Assembly (NCBI GenBank): GCA_946894095.1
Contig: OX335641.1
Location: 5,288,501 to 5,352,500, forward strand
Reading direction: 5' to 3'
Length of the DNA: 64,000 nt
From: Incurvaria masculella
Taxonomy: Eukaryota; Arthropoda; Insecta; Lepidoptera; Incurvariidae
Under the pieces are notes generated by a model. The model did not search any database and was not told where the DNA came from. It saw only the letters and a list, made by a program, of their open reading frames with translations. The translations under genes were made by a program, and so were the position numbers. This document shows, one piece after another, positions 24,495 through 36,122 of this stretch. How positions within the stretch are numbered: position 1 is the stretch's first letter; each line of letters starts with the position of its first letter.

Positions 24495-24738
24495 GGGAGC
24501 CCATTTAGGTAAGAATGAGTTCGAATTCGTCGCTAAATATCAACTCACTTTTTTAAATAGTTCATGTTTCCACACTTTTTGAACATCATTTTAGAATGGT
24601 AGAAATCTGGTTTGTCCCATAAATACGTTGGAAGTATAAATAAAAGTTACGTTATTTAAATAATAATATATTTCGCAGCTATTTTTTAGGTTAACTCACA
24701 AACGAACTCGAACTCACTCCTACCTGAATGGACCCCCT
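24495..24738 (+). mobile_element. MITE with GGGGTCCATTCAGGTAAGAG termini, copy 1
   Basis: It opens GGGAGCCCATTTAGGTAAGA and closes CCTACCTGAATGGACCCC, forming terminal inverted repeats of about 30 bases that continue into GAGTTCGAATTCG-like sequence. About 240 bases long and non-coding. A second copy lies at 24980-25222 in inverted orientation. Confidence 0.75.
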
Positions 24739-24979
24739 GATGGCTGATGGAGGGCGGGCGTCCAGAATATCAGAAGCGGCGAAAGCGGCGCCTTAGGATA
24801 CTGAACGTATACTTGACTAAATTTAAAATAAATATATCTATAAATATAAAATTGTGCGTAAATCTGCATGTAAACCGATTTTCATATTTTTTTCTAGTAA
24901 TGTTGAGATTACCTAACGGGTTATTCTGTAAAGTTTGGTATAGTTCGGATCAACAGATTTTTATTTATTTTTCGCAAAC

Positions 24980-25222
24980 AGGGGGCCCATTCCGGTAAGA
25001 GTAAGTTCGAGCTCGGAAGTGAGTTAACCTAAAAACAGCTGGGAAATATATTATTATTTAAATTACGGAACCGTTATTTATACTTCCGACGTATTTACGG
25101 GACGGACCAGATTTTTATCTAACTGTAATGATGTTCAAGAAGTGTGGAAACATTACTATTAAAAAAAGTGAGTTGATATTAAGTGACGAATTCTAACTCA
25201 CTCTTTCCCTGAATGGACCCCA
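24980..25222 (-). mobile_element. MITE with GGGGTCCATTCAGGTAAGAG termini, copy 2
   Basis: It opens GGGGGCCCATTCCGGTAAGA and closes CCCTGAATGGACCCC. Its reverse complement aligns along its whole length with 24495-24738, including the TCAACTCACTTTTTT and ATATATTATTATTTAAATAA-type blocks. The two copies differ at many positions. Confidence 0.75.
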
Positions 25223-28001
25223 GGGCAGGGTGAAGGGCGAGCACGGAACGAATTTCTCTTATTTCCGTCAAAGATTAGAGCAATACCATGGAATGACAGA
25301 AATGATTGCGTTATTCTGTGGCGTATGTCAGTTTTAAAATTCTACATATGAAGAATTTCCACCAGATCCAGCAGAAGTCATCTGAGCAATTATTATTTCC
25401 CGTGCAAAGCCCGGCCCGGACGCTATTCAAGAATAGAAGGAGGTATTACGATACTTTGAATATTTGAATGGCGTAACATACTGTAAATAATTTGTAATAG
25501 AGGAATTATTTTGCAATATTTGGTGTGCAGCCGTAGTTACCGAAAAAGGGTCATTGTGTGGGTCACACTTTGTTCCTAAAAAAATTTGCCTCTTTTTACA
25601 TTTTACACGATTTTTTTTATGTGAAAAAAGCATTTGCGATACATTCAAGTTGGTAACCGAAGGTGAGTTTGTAGGATGCTTGTACCCAACTTTACGCCTT
25701 GAAAAATAGGCTTTACTAAAAACATACGATAAAGATATTGAGAATTTTTTCAGTCTTATTTTCTCCGGCTTATTATGGGAATTCCCTCAAAAACGGCAAT
25801 TAGATTTGTTAACACATTGAAATGCTTCTCTAGCACTTACCCGATCGCCCACTAAAAAAATACTAAAATACTATAAAATTCATCTAAATGAATCACCTAT
25901 ATCAATCATTCACTTTCTCACTCTCAAATTTGCATATTTGTGAGAACCATGTTAAAAGCAGAATCAAGCTACCTATCTATGCGATTGAGTATTTCTCGGA
26001 ATGTCCGGCAGCGATATCAATTATTATTTAAAGATGAGGTTCGAATTGTTTGAAATGTTTCATCGAACATCTAGAGAATTTTAGAGAAAAAGCAACATTA
26101 GCGACCTGACCGATGTGTCAGTCAAGTGTCGTGAGTTCTCCCAAGTCTATGGAGTCGAACTTCTGTCGCTCCTTACCTTTTTTGAGACTTTTGGACACTT
26201 CGCCAAGGACAAATTTGACTTCATTGTCTATCTGTTTGTTGATAACTCGCGTCTTGATGACGATGGCGGTATACCTCACAAGTGTAAAACCAACATCAGT
26301 CAGATACGATTTGAACAACGTTTAGTCCGGAGCTCTTCTTCGATGCCTGCAAGGAAAGTTGGTCTTAATAATGTGTTAGCGCTGGACGATGCTTTCCATG
26401 CAACCGTAGTTTGTAAATTATTTGTTTTTTTGTGCCTAGCCTCAGTCCATGGGATGTATAACCTACGGTAATGTATTCTGCACATCTGCACAGCTTCAAG
26501 GGTTTTCGGACTGAAGTGGAAGTCCAGAGTAACTATTCGCTACTTTATTGTTTAGTCGCTCTTGGTCGGCAAACAAGGTAATCAAGACTCGAGCGAGTGA
26601 GCGGGCGATGTTAACAACGCCATCTAGAGGTGCGTGACGGAGTTACATAGTTCGCCCGAGGAAAGAGTGCGTTTCAAAACGCTAGCCCATTCATTGTGTT
26701 CTTGTTTTGTAAATCCGATCTAATAATGAATCTTAGTTTAGAGTGCTTTGTGAGTCAAATTATATTTACACAATGCAATATGGGTGCGGTGCGAAGATCT
26801 CTATATATTTGCGTTCAATACCACTACCAAATTTTTCTTTTTTTTCTCGTTTTATAAAAAAAAATCTATTGTTAACGGTTAGCATTTGTTATGAATATAT
26901 TTAGAAATAACTTAATGCTCCGTCCTCTTCCTATATTTTTTTCAAATCTTCTTTATTACATTATTTCTTTAACCACTACTATTCTTACCTGTTGGACCTG
27001 TTTTTTTCGTTAAATTTAGAATTTACGTATGCCTTGTACGCCTATACGTAGTTAATATTAATATTACTCATTGTTTCTATATTTGATGTGCTATGTATGA
27101 TTTATATGTAGGTAGGTAGTATTCAGATTAGTTTCACGTGTGCGTATAAGTTTAAATTCATCTTCGCCCACCCCTCAGGTAAGCGGCGTGATGGTATATA
27201 AATATGACCTTTATTTGTATTGTTTTTTTTACTCCGTGGTACTATTGCAATAATTATCATGTGCAACTTAATTCAAAACATGATCTGCGTAAGGCTTAAG
27301 GATCGACAAGTAGGCTAATGATTAAATATAAAACCTTTGGTAAATCATCTTATTCCATTTACATGTATTAAAGTTAAAGTCGGCCAAAATGTCTTTCACA
27401 TTTTACACTAAATGCCTTACAAGCTAGAAATAACGGAGTAATAGCGAAGGTATAAATGTTTATAGGTAAGGCAGTTTAGGTATAGTATTTTTGAAGAAAA
27501 CGTGTGTCAGCTCATTTTGGAACGCCTTTCTAGCTCCCATCGAGACAGCAACGTAAACTCGATCCGATATAAGGCAACACCGATAAAGCGGATAAGGGAT
27601 CCCCCCGTGTGGGCCGCCCACTCCGCTCTGCAAAGCGCTGATACAAGGCACGGGGTGGCGACGGGCAGGCGAAGCGACTCACCTGTGCGCTGCCTAGTGT
27701 GGATATTCTTTTGTTATAAAGTTTGAGTTTCCGTTTTAATTTTTATTTTATAACGTATTTGTAACATATTTTAATAAAATTTTCTTGTTACCACAAAAAT
27801 CGTGCGTTGATTATTCATTGATTAATTAATTATTAATTAATCAATGAATACAGAGTTGATTTCAACTTAAAATTCTGGAGCTTTAAAACCTTTTACACGT
27901 TTTGATTTATTAACCCAATCTTTGACAAGAATGAGCTAGTGACTAACAAAAAATGTGAATTTTTTTTGTCTGCTCCTCTTACAGCTCGAAAAAAAATTCT
28001 C
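25223..28001. other. Intergenic DNA, no gene supported
   Basis: Short ORFs on both strands near 26115-26491 were examined and not accepted. A GC-rich stretch near 27530-27700 has no recognised content. A 37-bp palindrome lies at 27813-27849 and is listed separately. Confidence 0.5.
27813..27849. repeat. Perfect 37-bp palindrome of TAAT-type sites
   Basis: The 18-base arm ATTCATTGATTAATTAAT (27813-27830) is followed by one T and then its exact reverse complement (27832-27849). It contains several TAATTA and TTGATTAAT strings, the usual core for ANTP-class homeodomains. It may be a chance product of AT-rich sequence, but the perfect symmetry extends through ATTCATTG. Confidence 0.85.
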
Positions 28002-28305
28002 TTAAAAGGATAATGAGGTGATCAAGTTCCATACAATGGCTCGTGCCTGCTTCCTCTTTTTGCACTCACGCCTGTTAGGTTTAGTTTTTCTGATACATTA
28101 TATTACATACATATATATGATTCATTATATATATACGACTCCAAAAATTTGTATACAAATACAGAAAGGAAAATACAGATTTAGTTAAGTTATCAAAAAA
28201 AACAAAAATTTATAGACGTAGCTCTCAGTTGAATGTGCAAAATATAAAAAAAAGTTAGCTTGACAGAGGAAACATATGAAACTTGATCACCTGATTTCCT
28301 CTTAA
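28002..28305. mobile_element. TTAA-flanked foldback MITE, ATAATGAGG family, copy 1
   Basis: The left end (TTAAAAGGATAATGAGGTGA then TCAAGTTCC) is mirrored by the right end (GAAACTTGATCACCTGATTT then CCTCTTAA). TTAA marks both edges. The centre is AT-rich and non-coding. A related copy is at 44492-44817. Confidence 0.75.
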
Positions 28306-28973
28306 TACTTGTAAATATTTGTAAAGATTTTTTGAAATCCTTTCGATGAGAGATCCTTGGCATTCGGAAACGTTCCTAGTTCATTTTCCCGCAAATAAAC
28401 AATGTCACTTTAAAAAGATCCCGCATATATGTTAAAATAAAAAAGATTTATAGAAGCGAGACCAACCGTACAACGATTTCCTTCAACGGACTGCTCTATG
28501 CAATTTTATGGCTCGACCCTCTCAAAAGAAACAAACATTATCCCTTTATCCGCTATAAAGACGTGCGCAAATGGAATAGCGAAATAATAATAAAAGCGCT
28601 AAAACAGCAGAAGCCGAGATAAATAAATAGAAAAATAATAAAATTCCTTGTCTGAGCTGGCAACACCCTTACCACAGAAAAAAGAATAAATGAAACTTAA
28701 CTCTTGGAAATATTTTGTTAGTATTCTACTTTGTTAGTAATTTATTTAAAATACCAATGTGAGCTGTGAGATTCCAATTTCTCAAAATATGAATTTAAGG
28801 ACTTATTGTAAACCGATGCAAGCGTCAAAGTTGTTCGCGGCTATATCTCCCCAAAATGGAGGTTTGGCGAACGCACTCGATGACATAAAACAAATTATAA
28901 GGCAGATTGTGACGCAAAAAGCAAAAAGTTCCTAATTTCCTCATAAAATACTCAAAAATGCTAGTATTTTTTA

Positions 28974-29342
28974 TTAAGGCTGTTCCGACCCATATGAAGT
29001 TGTTTGCACACAGAACGCAAAAATTATTGCACTTTAAGCCACGAATTAATAATAAAAGTTTAATATAGTCATATCACTTGCAGCGAAAACAATTTCACAA
29101 TTTCAGGATTATTGGTTTTGTTACAATTTATTTAAATACGATTTTTATTTAACAGCGCCATCTAACGGTGTAAAACTTCTAATCGGCAATTACAACGAAA
29201 CCATTAAACCTGAAATTGTGAATATGTTTTCGCAGCAGCTACTATGGCTATATTTAATATTTTTGACGAATTCGTGCCTTAAAGTGCAATACTTTTTGCG
29301 TTCTGTGTAAAAAAAACATTGTATGGGTCGGAACATCCTTAA
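28974..29342. mobile_element. TTAA-flanked palindromic MITE, GGCTGTTCCGACC family, copy 1
   Basis: It begins TTAAGGCTGTTCCGACCCAT and ends TGGGTCGGAACATCCTTAA. The arms continue inward through AACGCAAAAATTATTGCACT and GCCACGAATT, making almost the whole 369-bp element one large hairpin around CGCCATCTAACGG. It has no coding capacity. The copy at 40213-40555 lies in reverse order. Confidence 0.85.
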
Positions 29343-29385
29343 GTAATCATTTTATAACTGCTCAGTCTGCACGCCAACACAGTGC

Positions 29386-29628
29386 CAAACGGAACCCAAT
29401 TACTAAGCTTCTGCTCTCCGTCCGTCTGTCCGTCCGTCTTTCACATGGCCGTATCTCATGAACCGTAATAGGAAGATAGCTGAAAATTTCACAGCGTATT
29501 TGTTTCTGTTGCCGTTATAAAAACAAATTCTGAAAATAAATATTAAAGGTGATTTATTTCGGTCAAATCTTGAATAATGGTACGGAACCCTTCGTGTGCG
29601 AGTCCGACTCGCACTTGGCCGTTTTTAA
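29386..29628 (-). repeat. Lepidoptera-type interspersed repeat
   Basis: It runs from ACGGAACCCAATTACTAAGC through a short CCGT tract to GAGTCCGACTCGCACTTGGC, in the same block order as the 49.4-kb copy. The GGGTTCCGTACC end is cut short. Confidence 0.85.
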
Positions 29629-29922
29629 CGTCTTAGGAGTTATTGGCAGAAAAAGCTACTGACGACCGTGGCACCATCTGCAATAACGCACTCACACCTA
29701 CCCTGTGTCTATGCATTTATCAAATAATTGTAATCAAATAGGCACAATGGTAACACCAAAAATAGCCATAGTTAATCTAAAACTAATCCAACGCCTACGT
29801 TGCTGTTGTCAAAATGGGTTAGACTAATGACGAAAAACTTGTCTTTAAGTGTATTGTGTTGTTGTGTGTTTGGATTGTATGTTTATGTAACATATTTATT
29901 TAGATTTTCACTGTTGTTCGTC

Positions 29923-30107
29923 ATAATACTTGATGTTTACTGATGTACAGTGTAAAAGCTTACTTCTTTCCAGTTAGGTCTGACTGGACGACTAGTCAGA
30001 GGTCCTCGAGGTCGCGCCGCGATCCTGATGATGTCCGCAACGTGGTGGACGAAACGTCGGAAATAAGTAAGTTTTTACACTGTCCATCCGTAAACATCAA
30101 GTATTAT
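29923..30107 (+). mobile_element. 185-bp foldback with hammerhead-ribozyme-like core
   Basis: Arms of 41 bases (29923-29963 and 30067-30107) are reverse complements with three mismatches, opening with ATAATACTTGATGTTTAC. Between them lies CTGATGA (30025-30031), then GTCC (30033-30036) pairing with GGAC (30047-30050), then GAAAC (30051-30055) and GTC (30056-30058). This is the conserved order of a hammerhead core with stem II, as known from Penelope-like element terminal repeats. One extra T separates CTGATGA from stem II, and stems I and III are not clear, so activity is doubtful. A Penelope-like origin is inference. Confidence 0.5.
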
Positions 30108-31768
30108 TTAAAATGTTATAGGTTACACATTTAACCTGTCGTACAGTTGATACCATTGGTGATTTGAACAATCGGACATATCTGTAACGATGGAGATTTT
30201 TGAGCGTTCTGTGTCGATGGCTCCCCATTGGCCGGCGGCGCTCTTTCTATTTTCAAATTCAATTCTTGGTCCGAGTGCGCGCATTTTTATGTCTCGGGGC
30301 GATCTTTCTTGTTTTGAAATTCGAATTGAATATCAATTGGGGTTAGGTCGGAATTTTCGGAGAAATGGCGCACATCCACAAACGTTTAATTTAATATTAT
30401 GTTAATTTATTTTTACGTTACGCTTTATTAAGATTAAGATTTTTCGGCATTACTTTTGTGATAATTCTTTGGTCCGTCACTGAATACCGTAAATGAATAT
30501 TTTTATTTAATTTAACTTTATAATATAAATGTTACCTAACCTATTAATATATGGTTAGTAACCTATTAATATAAATGGCTTAATAAGTAAAGTGATTTTG
30601 TTTTATTTTTGGGTATCAATTTTACTCGGGTCTCTAGATTAATTTGGGAAATATACTCGTACACAGAGCAATAAGAAGTCACGCTTAGATCTTACTTCCA
30701 CGCTGTGAGTCTGGAACATTCTAGTTGTAAGACACCCTTGTAAAATGTAAAGCTGACACACTAGCCCACGGGTGAACTCCTGTACATACAACTGAATAGG
30801 CAAATAAATAATCACTGAATATGAATCTGAATCTGTGAGTCTGGAGAAAATAGTATTAACAGATTATGCAGCTGCAATATTATTCAGGATTTTCGATTTC
30901 GAATGTCAATTAGGCGAATTAGCTTATTTTACATTAATAACTTCCTGACCTGGGCCCGTGGCTACTTTATTCGCAAATTCACGTTCGAGTAAAATGAACG
31001 AGTGGCCGTTTTGTTATTACCACACCTATACTCGAAATTACGAGTAAAATAATCCGGTATACGCATTTTACGCAGTTAAAACAAAAATAATAAAACATAC
31101 TTAGACCAGTTTGCCTTTAAGAAGTGGGTAGCAGGAGGTTTTCTGATGGCAGGGTAGCGAGGCGGTCACCGCGTGAATGCTCACAATTGCCAAAGTTCTT
31201 GAACCTTCACTATACTGAGGTCGTTATTTTGGTTGCGAATTACTTGTCATTTATAACTACATATAATATTTTTTATAAATATATATTACGGCCAAAGAAG
31301 TCGCCACGAGAAAATCTTTCGAACTTCAAGTGCTTAATTATTTGAAAATGTCGTGGTGCGGAATCGATATAAAACGGAAGAAACCCCTCATCTATTTACC
31401 ATGTAATAGGGTTAAGCCCGTGCCTCATTATAATAAAACGTTTCTGGCAATGGTACTCAATCCCCTAGGGAATTTGATTTTGGGCTAGTTTAATTACAAT
31501 AGTATTGGTAATAACCAATAATGTCCAGTGGTATAAACTACTTTTATATACGTTTTTCCTAGGTACATTAAGCAACTACGTTCCTTCATGTTTCTCTTCA
31601 TCGAATGAAAATTTGTGCAAACAGTCGTTTTCGGAAACACTACTCAAAGAAGAAAAGATCTAAAACATGTTGACAGACCTGAGACGATTGTGTCGGAGGC
31701 TGAGAAAATATAGCAAACATTTTGCCGAGGAACTGACCTACCAGTCCACCATCGGTATGCAGCGAGTG
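30108..31768. other. Intergenic DNA, nothing recognised
   Basis: AT-rich, with short chance ORFs only. No repeat family seen elsewhere in the window was recognised. Confidence 0.5.
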
Positions 31769-32312
31769 TTAAGGTGGCCCAACCCGGCGGGCGTAACTCA
31801 TTCGCGGCACGGTACAAAACCGTGTTGTTGCGCTCTGGGACCTTCTCTGTTTCAAAGAATAAGACAGGCTCAGTGATGAGGAAGATGCAACATGTCCACA
31901 AAAAAAAAGACAATGTGCATAGTGTAAGATTTGGTAAGATTTACGAAAATTTAAATTTCAAAACGACTTATAGCTAAAAGTAAACCACGACCGCTGTAGT
32001 CAAAAATCTAACAAAAACCAAATAGATTATAAATCTTGATTAAATAGGCTATGTCTGATGACTAATCTTTTTATGATGTTCTTACTTTATCATTTCGTAA
32101 TCCACCTCCAAAGTTATTGTATAAAACGCGCGAAAAATTCGAACTTTCGGACCTTATAACCAAACACAATTTTACAATGCCAATGATCATCAGACATCTA
32201 GTTCGATCAAATAAAGCTATTTTGAGCAAAATTTTGGATCTCTGACAAGAAATATGGGCTTGATCTTCTTTCCCCTTTTGTATGGGGAGATGAGCGGGAT
32301 GGGCCACCTTAA
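31769..32312 (-). mobile_element. TTAA-flanked MITE, GGTGGCC family, array unit 1
   Basis: Bounded by TTAAGGTGGCCC and GGGCCACCTTAA. It is the same family as 7198-7723, in opposite orientation. Its second half is nearly identical to that of unit 2, while its first half is clearly more diverged. Confidence 0.8.
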
Positions 32313-32381
32313 GGGCACTTTACCGGCATCGACGCGAACGGTTTTATTGTATTTTAGCTGTTGATATTAGGTTTTTAGATT

Positions 32382-32923
32382 TTAAGGTGGCCCTTGGCGG
32401 CGGGACTAACTAATTCGCGGGCACGGCACAAAACCGTGCTATTGCGCTCTGGGACCTTCTCTGTTTCGAAGAAAAAGACAGGCTCCATTATGGGGAGGAT
32501 GCAACATGTCCACAAAGCAGACAATGCGTATAGTGTATGATTTGGTAAGATTTACGAACATTTTAATTACAAAACGACTAATAGATAAAAGAAATTCACG
32601 ACCGCTGTAGTAAGAAATCAAACATAAACGTAATTACTTATGCATTATCATGAAACAAGCTATGTCGGATGACTAATCTTTTTATGATGTTCTTACTTTA
32701 TCATTTCGTAATCCACCTCCAAAGTTATTGTATAAAACGCGCGAAAAATTCGAACTTTCGGACCTTATAACCAAACACAATTTTACAATGCCAATGGTCA
32801 TCAGACATCTAGTTCGATCAAATAAAGCTATTTTGAGCAAAAGTTTGGATCTCTGACAAGAAATATGGGCTTGATCTTCTTTCCCCTTTTGTATGGGGAG
32901 ATGAGCGGGATGGGCCACCTTAA
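32382..32923 (-). mobile_element. TTAA-flanked MITE, GGTGGCC family, array unit 2
   Basis: Second unit of the array, separated from unit 1 by a spacer of about 69 bases that recurs almost unchanged before unit 3. The first half matches unit 3 almost exactly and the second half matches unit 1 almost exactly. This shows that it arose from a tandem duplication of about 611 bp. Confidence 0.85.
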
Positions 32924-32992
32924 GGGCACTTTACCGGCATCGACGCGAACGGTTTTATTGTATTTTAGCTATTGATATTAGGTTTTTAGATT

Positions 32993-33508
32993 TTAAGGTG
33001 GCCCTTGGCGGCGGGACTAACTAATTCGCGGGCACGGCACAAAACCGTGCTATTGCGCTCTGGGACCTTCTCTGTTTCGAAGAAAAAGACAGGCTCCATT
33101 ATGGGGAGGATGCAACATGTCCACAAAGCAGACAATGCGTATAGTGTATGATTTGGTAAGATTTACGAACATTTTAATTACAAAACGACTAATAGATAAA
33201 AGAAATTCACGACCGCTGTAGTAAGAAATCAAACATAAACGTAATTACTTATGCATTATCATGAAACAAGCTATGTCGGATGACTAATCTTTTTAAGATG
33301 TGTTTATTTTATCATTGAGTAATCCATCTCCAAAGTTATTGTATAAAACGCGCGAAAAAATTCGAACTTTCGGACCTTATAACTTAGAAATCAAACATTA
33401 TTTTACAATGCCAATGCTCATCAGAAATGCTCGTTCAAATTTGGATCTATGAAAAGAAATATTCGCGATATTCTTTCCACGTTTGTGGGGGGAGTTGAGC
33501 GGGAAAGC
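32993..33508 (-). mobile_element. TTAA-flanked MITE, GGTGGCC family, array unit 3
   Basis: The first half is nearly identical to unit 2. From about 33295 on it diverges strongly, and the right terminal repeat is decayed (GAGCGGGAAAGCTC in place of GGGCCACCTTAA). Confidence 0.75.
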
Positions 33509-33519
33509 TCATACACTGA

Positions 33520-33860
33520 CAAAAACAATCAGTGAATCAAATTGTAATCCCGATAATTGCAACCGTCTTGCAATGTTAAAATAGAGCCAACTGACCAACG
33601 TCCGTTTCCAAAAATCCCAGTTACCTTTCTGTAACACCATAAAAATATGCAATGTTACTAATCGTATTTCAGGTAAGTGGAGGTAGTGAAAACAGGGGTA
33701 AATCAGTTATTCTAAATGAAAGAGTTAGCCATAAACATTAAATGTTACTGTATCGTAATTTTTTTTAACCATGAGTAATAACTGTTATAAATACATTATA
33801 ATATCTTACTGTTTCCAAAACTGTGTAAAAACATTTTACTATTAAAATTACTGTACCTCT
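33520..33860 (+). repeat. Old inverted repeat pair, left member
   Basis: CAACCGTCTTGCAA followed by GTTAAAATAGAG, then TAGCCATAAACATTAAATGT and TTACTGTTTCC, match 37490-37700 in reverse complement with many differences. Downstream to 34110 the sequence has loosely repeated AACTGTTTAATACTG motifs. The element class is unknown. Confidence 0.55.
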
Positions 33861-34584
33861 TGAAACTGGACCGTTGCACGCATAATTTGTAGTCAGCCGT
33901 AATGTTCAATCAGTAATGATTACCATTTTAAAATCATCTGATCTGTCACAAGTGTTATTTTCACTAAGAGGTACTGTTCAATCGGTTAAAATAACTGTTT
34001 AATACTGTTTTTACTCATTAATAGATACTTACCACGATACATTAATAGTAATGAGAAATATGTTACCATAAATAACTGAATTTTAACTGTGCTAAAACAG
34101 GAAATAGTTGCACATCGTATTTTTGACATCATACGTTATTTTTATTAAGATTATGAAAGCCGGAGAGACTGGTTAGTATTATACTTATGGTTATTATAGA
34201 TCTATCTTATTTCTTCTTCAGGCGAAAAATAAGGACGGATATAAATATTTAGATTTTAAAATTATCACTAACCAACCAGAGATGGTGCACTCCACGCAAA
34301 TTATTATGAGAAATTAATGCTTAATTGATAAATATATCTAAAATAATTTCTTAATAGATATAGCCAATCCTTTTTTAAAAACCAAACGGATTTATCTAAC
34401 GATAATGCACTAATTTAAATATATAGCGTAAATTAAACGAATAAAACCCATTCTATTACACATTAATCCCACTTCGATTGTGAACCGAAAGCGATGTAAT
34501 CCACTAATCTGCCCCAGATCGGTTACAACAAATTGGAGTGTTGTACAAACATGGTTACAACATGTTTCTCATTACTCCCGCTCG

Positions 34585-34645
34585 GACGCGTGCCGCCGCG
34601 TGCCCGCCGCGTGCCCGCCGCGTGCCCGCCGCGTGCCCGCCACGA
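34585..34645. repeat. GC-rich minisatellite, CGTGCCCGCCG units
   Basis: About four to five units of an 11-base motif, CGTGCCCGCCG, in tandem. A chance ORF runs through it on each strand. Composition is very unlike the AT-rich flanks. Confidence 0.85.
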
Positions 34646-34723
34646 GCCGCCGCACGACAGCACCGCCAGCGCGCGGTGTAAACTATACAAGGTACACTAA
34701 TGAGTTGTTTCAAGATATGGAGC

Positions 34724-35870
34724 CTTAGCGGCAGTGGCGTAGCATAGGTCGTTGTTGTTGTTGTGCTTCGGGCTTGTTTCCGCACTTAGACGGCAATACA
34801 TCCATTGTACGTGTCAAGAAGCTCCACCAGCTGTCACGTCAGCCAGCCAAGCTCTTCCACGAAGCGCAGCAGCCTTTTTGGACTCTTCCACACTTCCTGG
34901 GCAGTTCCTGTGGTTTCAAGGAACTGGAGTCGTATGTTAGCCACCTCTGGACAATCCAAGATAACGTGAGCGGCGGTCTCTTCCTCCTCCATGCAAGCTC
35001 TACAGAGGGCGCTGTCGGTGACACCAAGAGTGAATAAATGCCTTTTTAGTGGACAGTGCCCCGTTAGGAGGCCTATCACAATACGTAACTTACTCCTGCT
35101 AAGATGAAGAAGTCTACTCGAGAGGCGCGGATCTAACTCTGGAACGGCCGCTCTCGACTGTCTGCACTCCCTGGAGTTTAACCATCGTTCTTTGTGCGCT
35201 GAAGTCGTACGCCTGCGAAGCCACGCCTTCAGCTCACTAAATGGCAAGGGTACATACGGTTCCGGGCCGATTGGGCGCAGGCTGGAGCCCTTTTTGGCGA
35301 GCTCATCCGCTGCATCGTTGCCGTGGGATCCGCTGTGACCTTTGATCCACTGCAATGTTACCTTGTTTCTCCTCGCTATAACTTCCAGTGCGCGGTGGCA
35401 CTGGAGAATCAGCCCTGAGTTGAAGGTGTAGCTGCACAATGCACGGAGTACCGCTGCGCTGTCTGTAAGAATTCTGATAGCATAGGTCACTAGCACCCCA
35501 ATTTTGCCGCCCTCTTATTTTTGTGATTGATCATAAAATAAGCCTTTTTACCGTGCATAAAATTAAAGCACGGTCGAAATGGTACTCTTATTCGGTTATT
35601 ACGGCGAAGTACAACAAATTGGGATAAAGAGATGTTTATTTAAATTAAAATCTATTCAAAATTAATTTCTGAAAAAAGATATTTAAGAAAGTTGCATCAG
35701 TTCACCCATGCGTACAATGTTTATTGTTTGTGTATTGTTTAAATGTTGAAGGAAATATTTTTTTTCGCCGCCTGTGAAATGCCGCCCCCGTCAAAGTGTC
35801 GCCCGGTGCGGACCGCACCCTCCGCCCCCCCCCCCCCCATGCTACGTCACTGCTTAACGGTAATGCCAGG
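34724..35870. repeat. Region flanked by inverted CAGTGGCGTAGC motifs
   Basis: GCGGCAGTGGCGTAGCATAG at 34730-34750 is mirrored near 35838-35860 by CATGCTACGTCACTGCTTAA. The LINE fragment lies between. The right part also holds a run of 14 C (35825-35838) and a GC-rich stretch ending in AATGCCGCCCCCG. The GGCGTAGC motif is common at insect repeat ends, so this may be two repeats of one family or a composite element. Confidence 0.4.
34834..35493 (-). pseudogene. LINE ORF2 C-terminal fragment with partial RNase H
   Basis: The frame of about 220 residues ends in a stop at its low-coordinate side. Residues 11-13 (TDS) and 50-64 (WIKGHSGSHGNDAAD) are the later RNase H active-site motifs. The first Asp and the Glu of the catalytic set are missing, so the fragment starts inside the domain. 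Residues 165-182 form a C-x2-C-x8-H-x4-C zinc-knuckle-like motif (CRACMEEEETAAHVILDC) typical of the C terminus of I/LOA-type arthropod non-LTR retrotransposons. In the full element this protein reverse-transcribes the RNA at the target. Here endonuclease and reverse transcriptase are absent, so it is a dead 5'-truncated copy. A GTT-repeat (34750-34763, CAA on the minus strand) fits the element's 3' tail. The clade is inferred from motifs only. Confidence 0.85.
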
Positions 35871-36028
35871 GCGCGGAATTCAAAGCATTGGTTGGAGACC
35901 CAGGAAGTATTTTACTCTAAGTTCGGGTTACTTTATTCACGAATCTCCGCGACTTGATTGAACACAAAACGATTGTCGATTTTGTCGTGTTTCTGACTTA
36001 ACCATCCGTGTCTTTTTCTCTCCTTGTT

Positions 36029-36122
36029 AGGGTTCCGTAACCAAAGGGTACCAACGGAACTCTATAACTAAGCCTCCACTTTCTGTCCGTCCGTTCAACC
36101 GTCCGTCAGTCTGTCGTTCGTC
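36029..36122 (-). repeat. Lepidoptera-type interspersed repeat, end fragment
   Basis: AGGGTTCCGTAACCAAAGGG followed by ACGGAACTCTATAACTAAGC and a decayed CCGT tract. The remaining two thirds are missing. Confidence 0.75.

Noticed and set aside
26115..26491. Overlapping ORFs on both strands, including a minus-strand LLRPTFLAGIEEELRTKR stretch
   Set aside because: They faintly resemble transposon-derived peptide sequence, but no domain, frame continuity or repeat match supports a gene. A protein search would settle it.
32071..33232. Repeated 60-78 residue minus-strand ORFs
   Set aside because: They recur only because the MITE is tandemly duplicated, and they have no domain features.
34480..34785. 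Arg/Ala-rich ORFs over the CGTGCCCGCCG units
   Set aside because: These are products of a GC-rich minisatellite, present on both strands.
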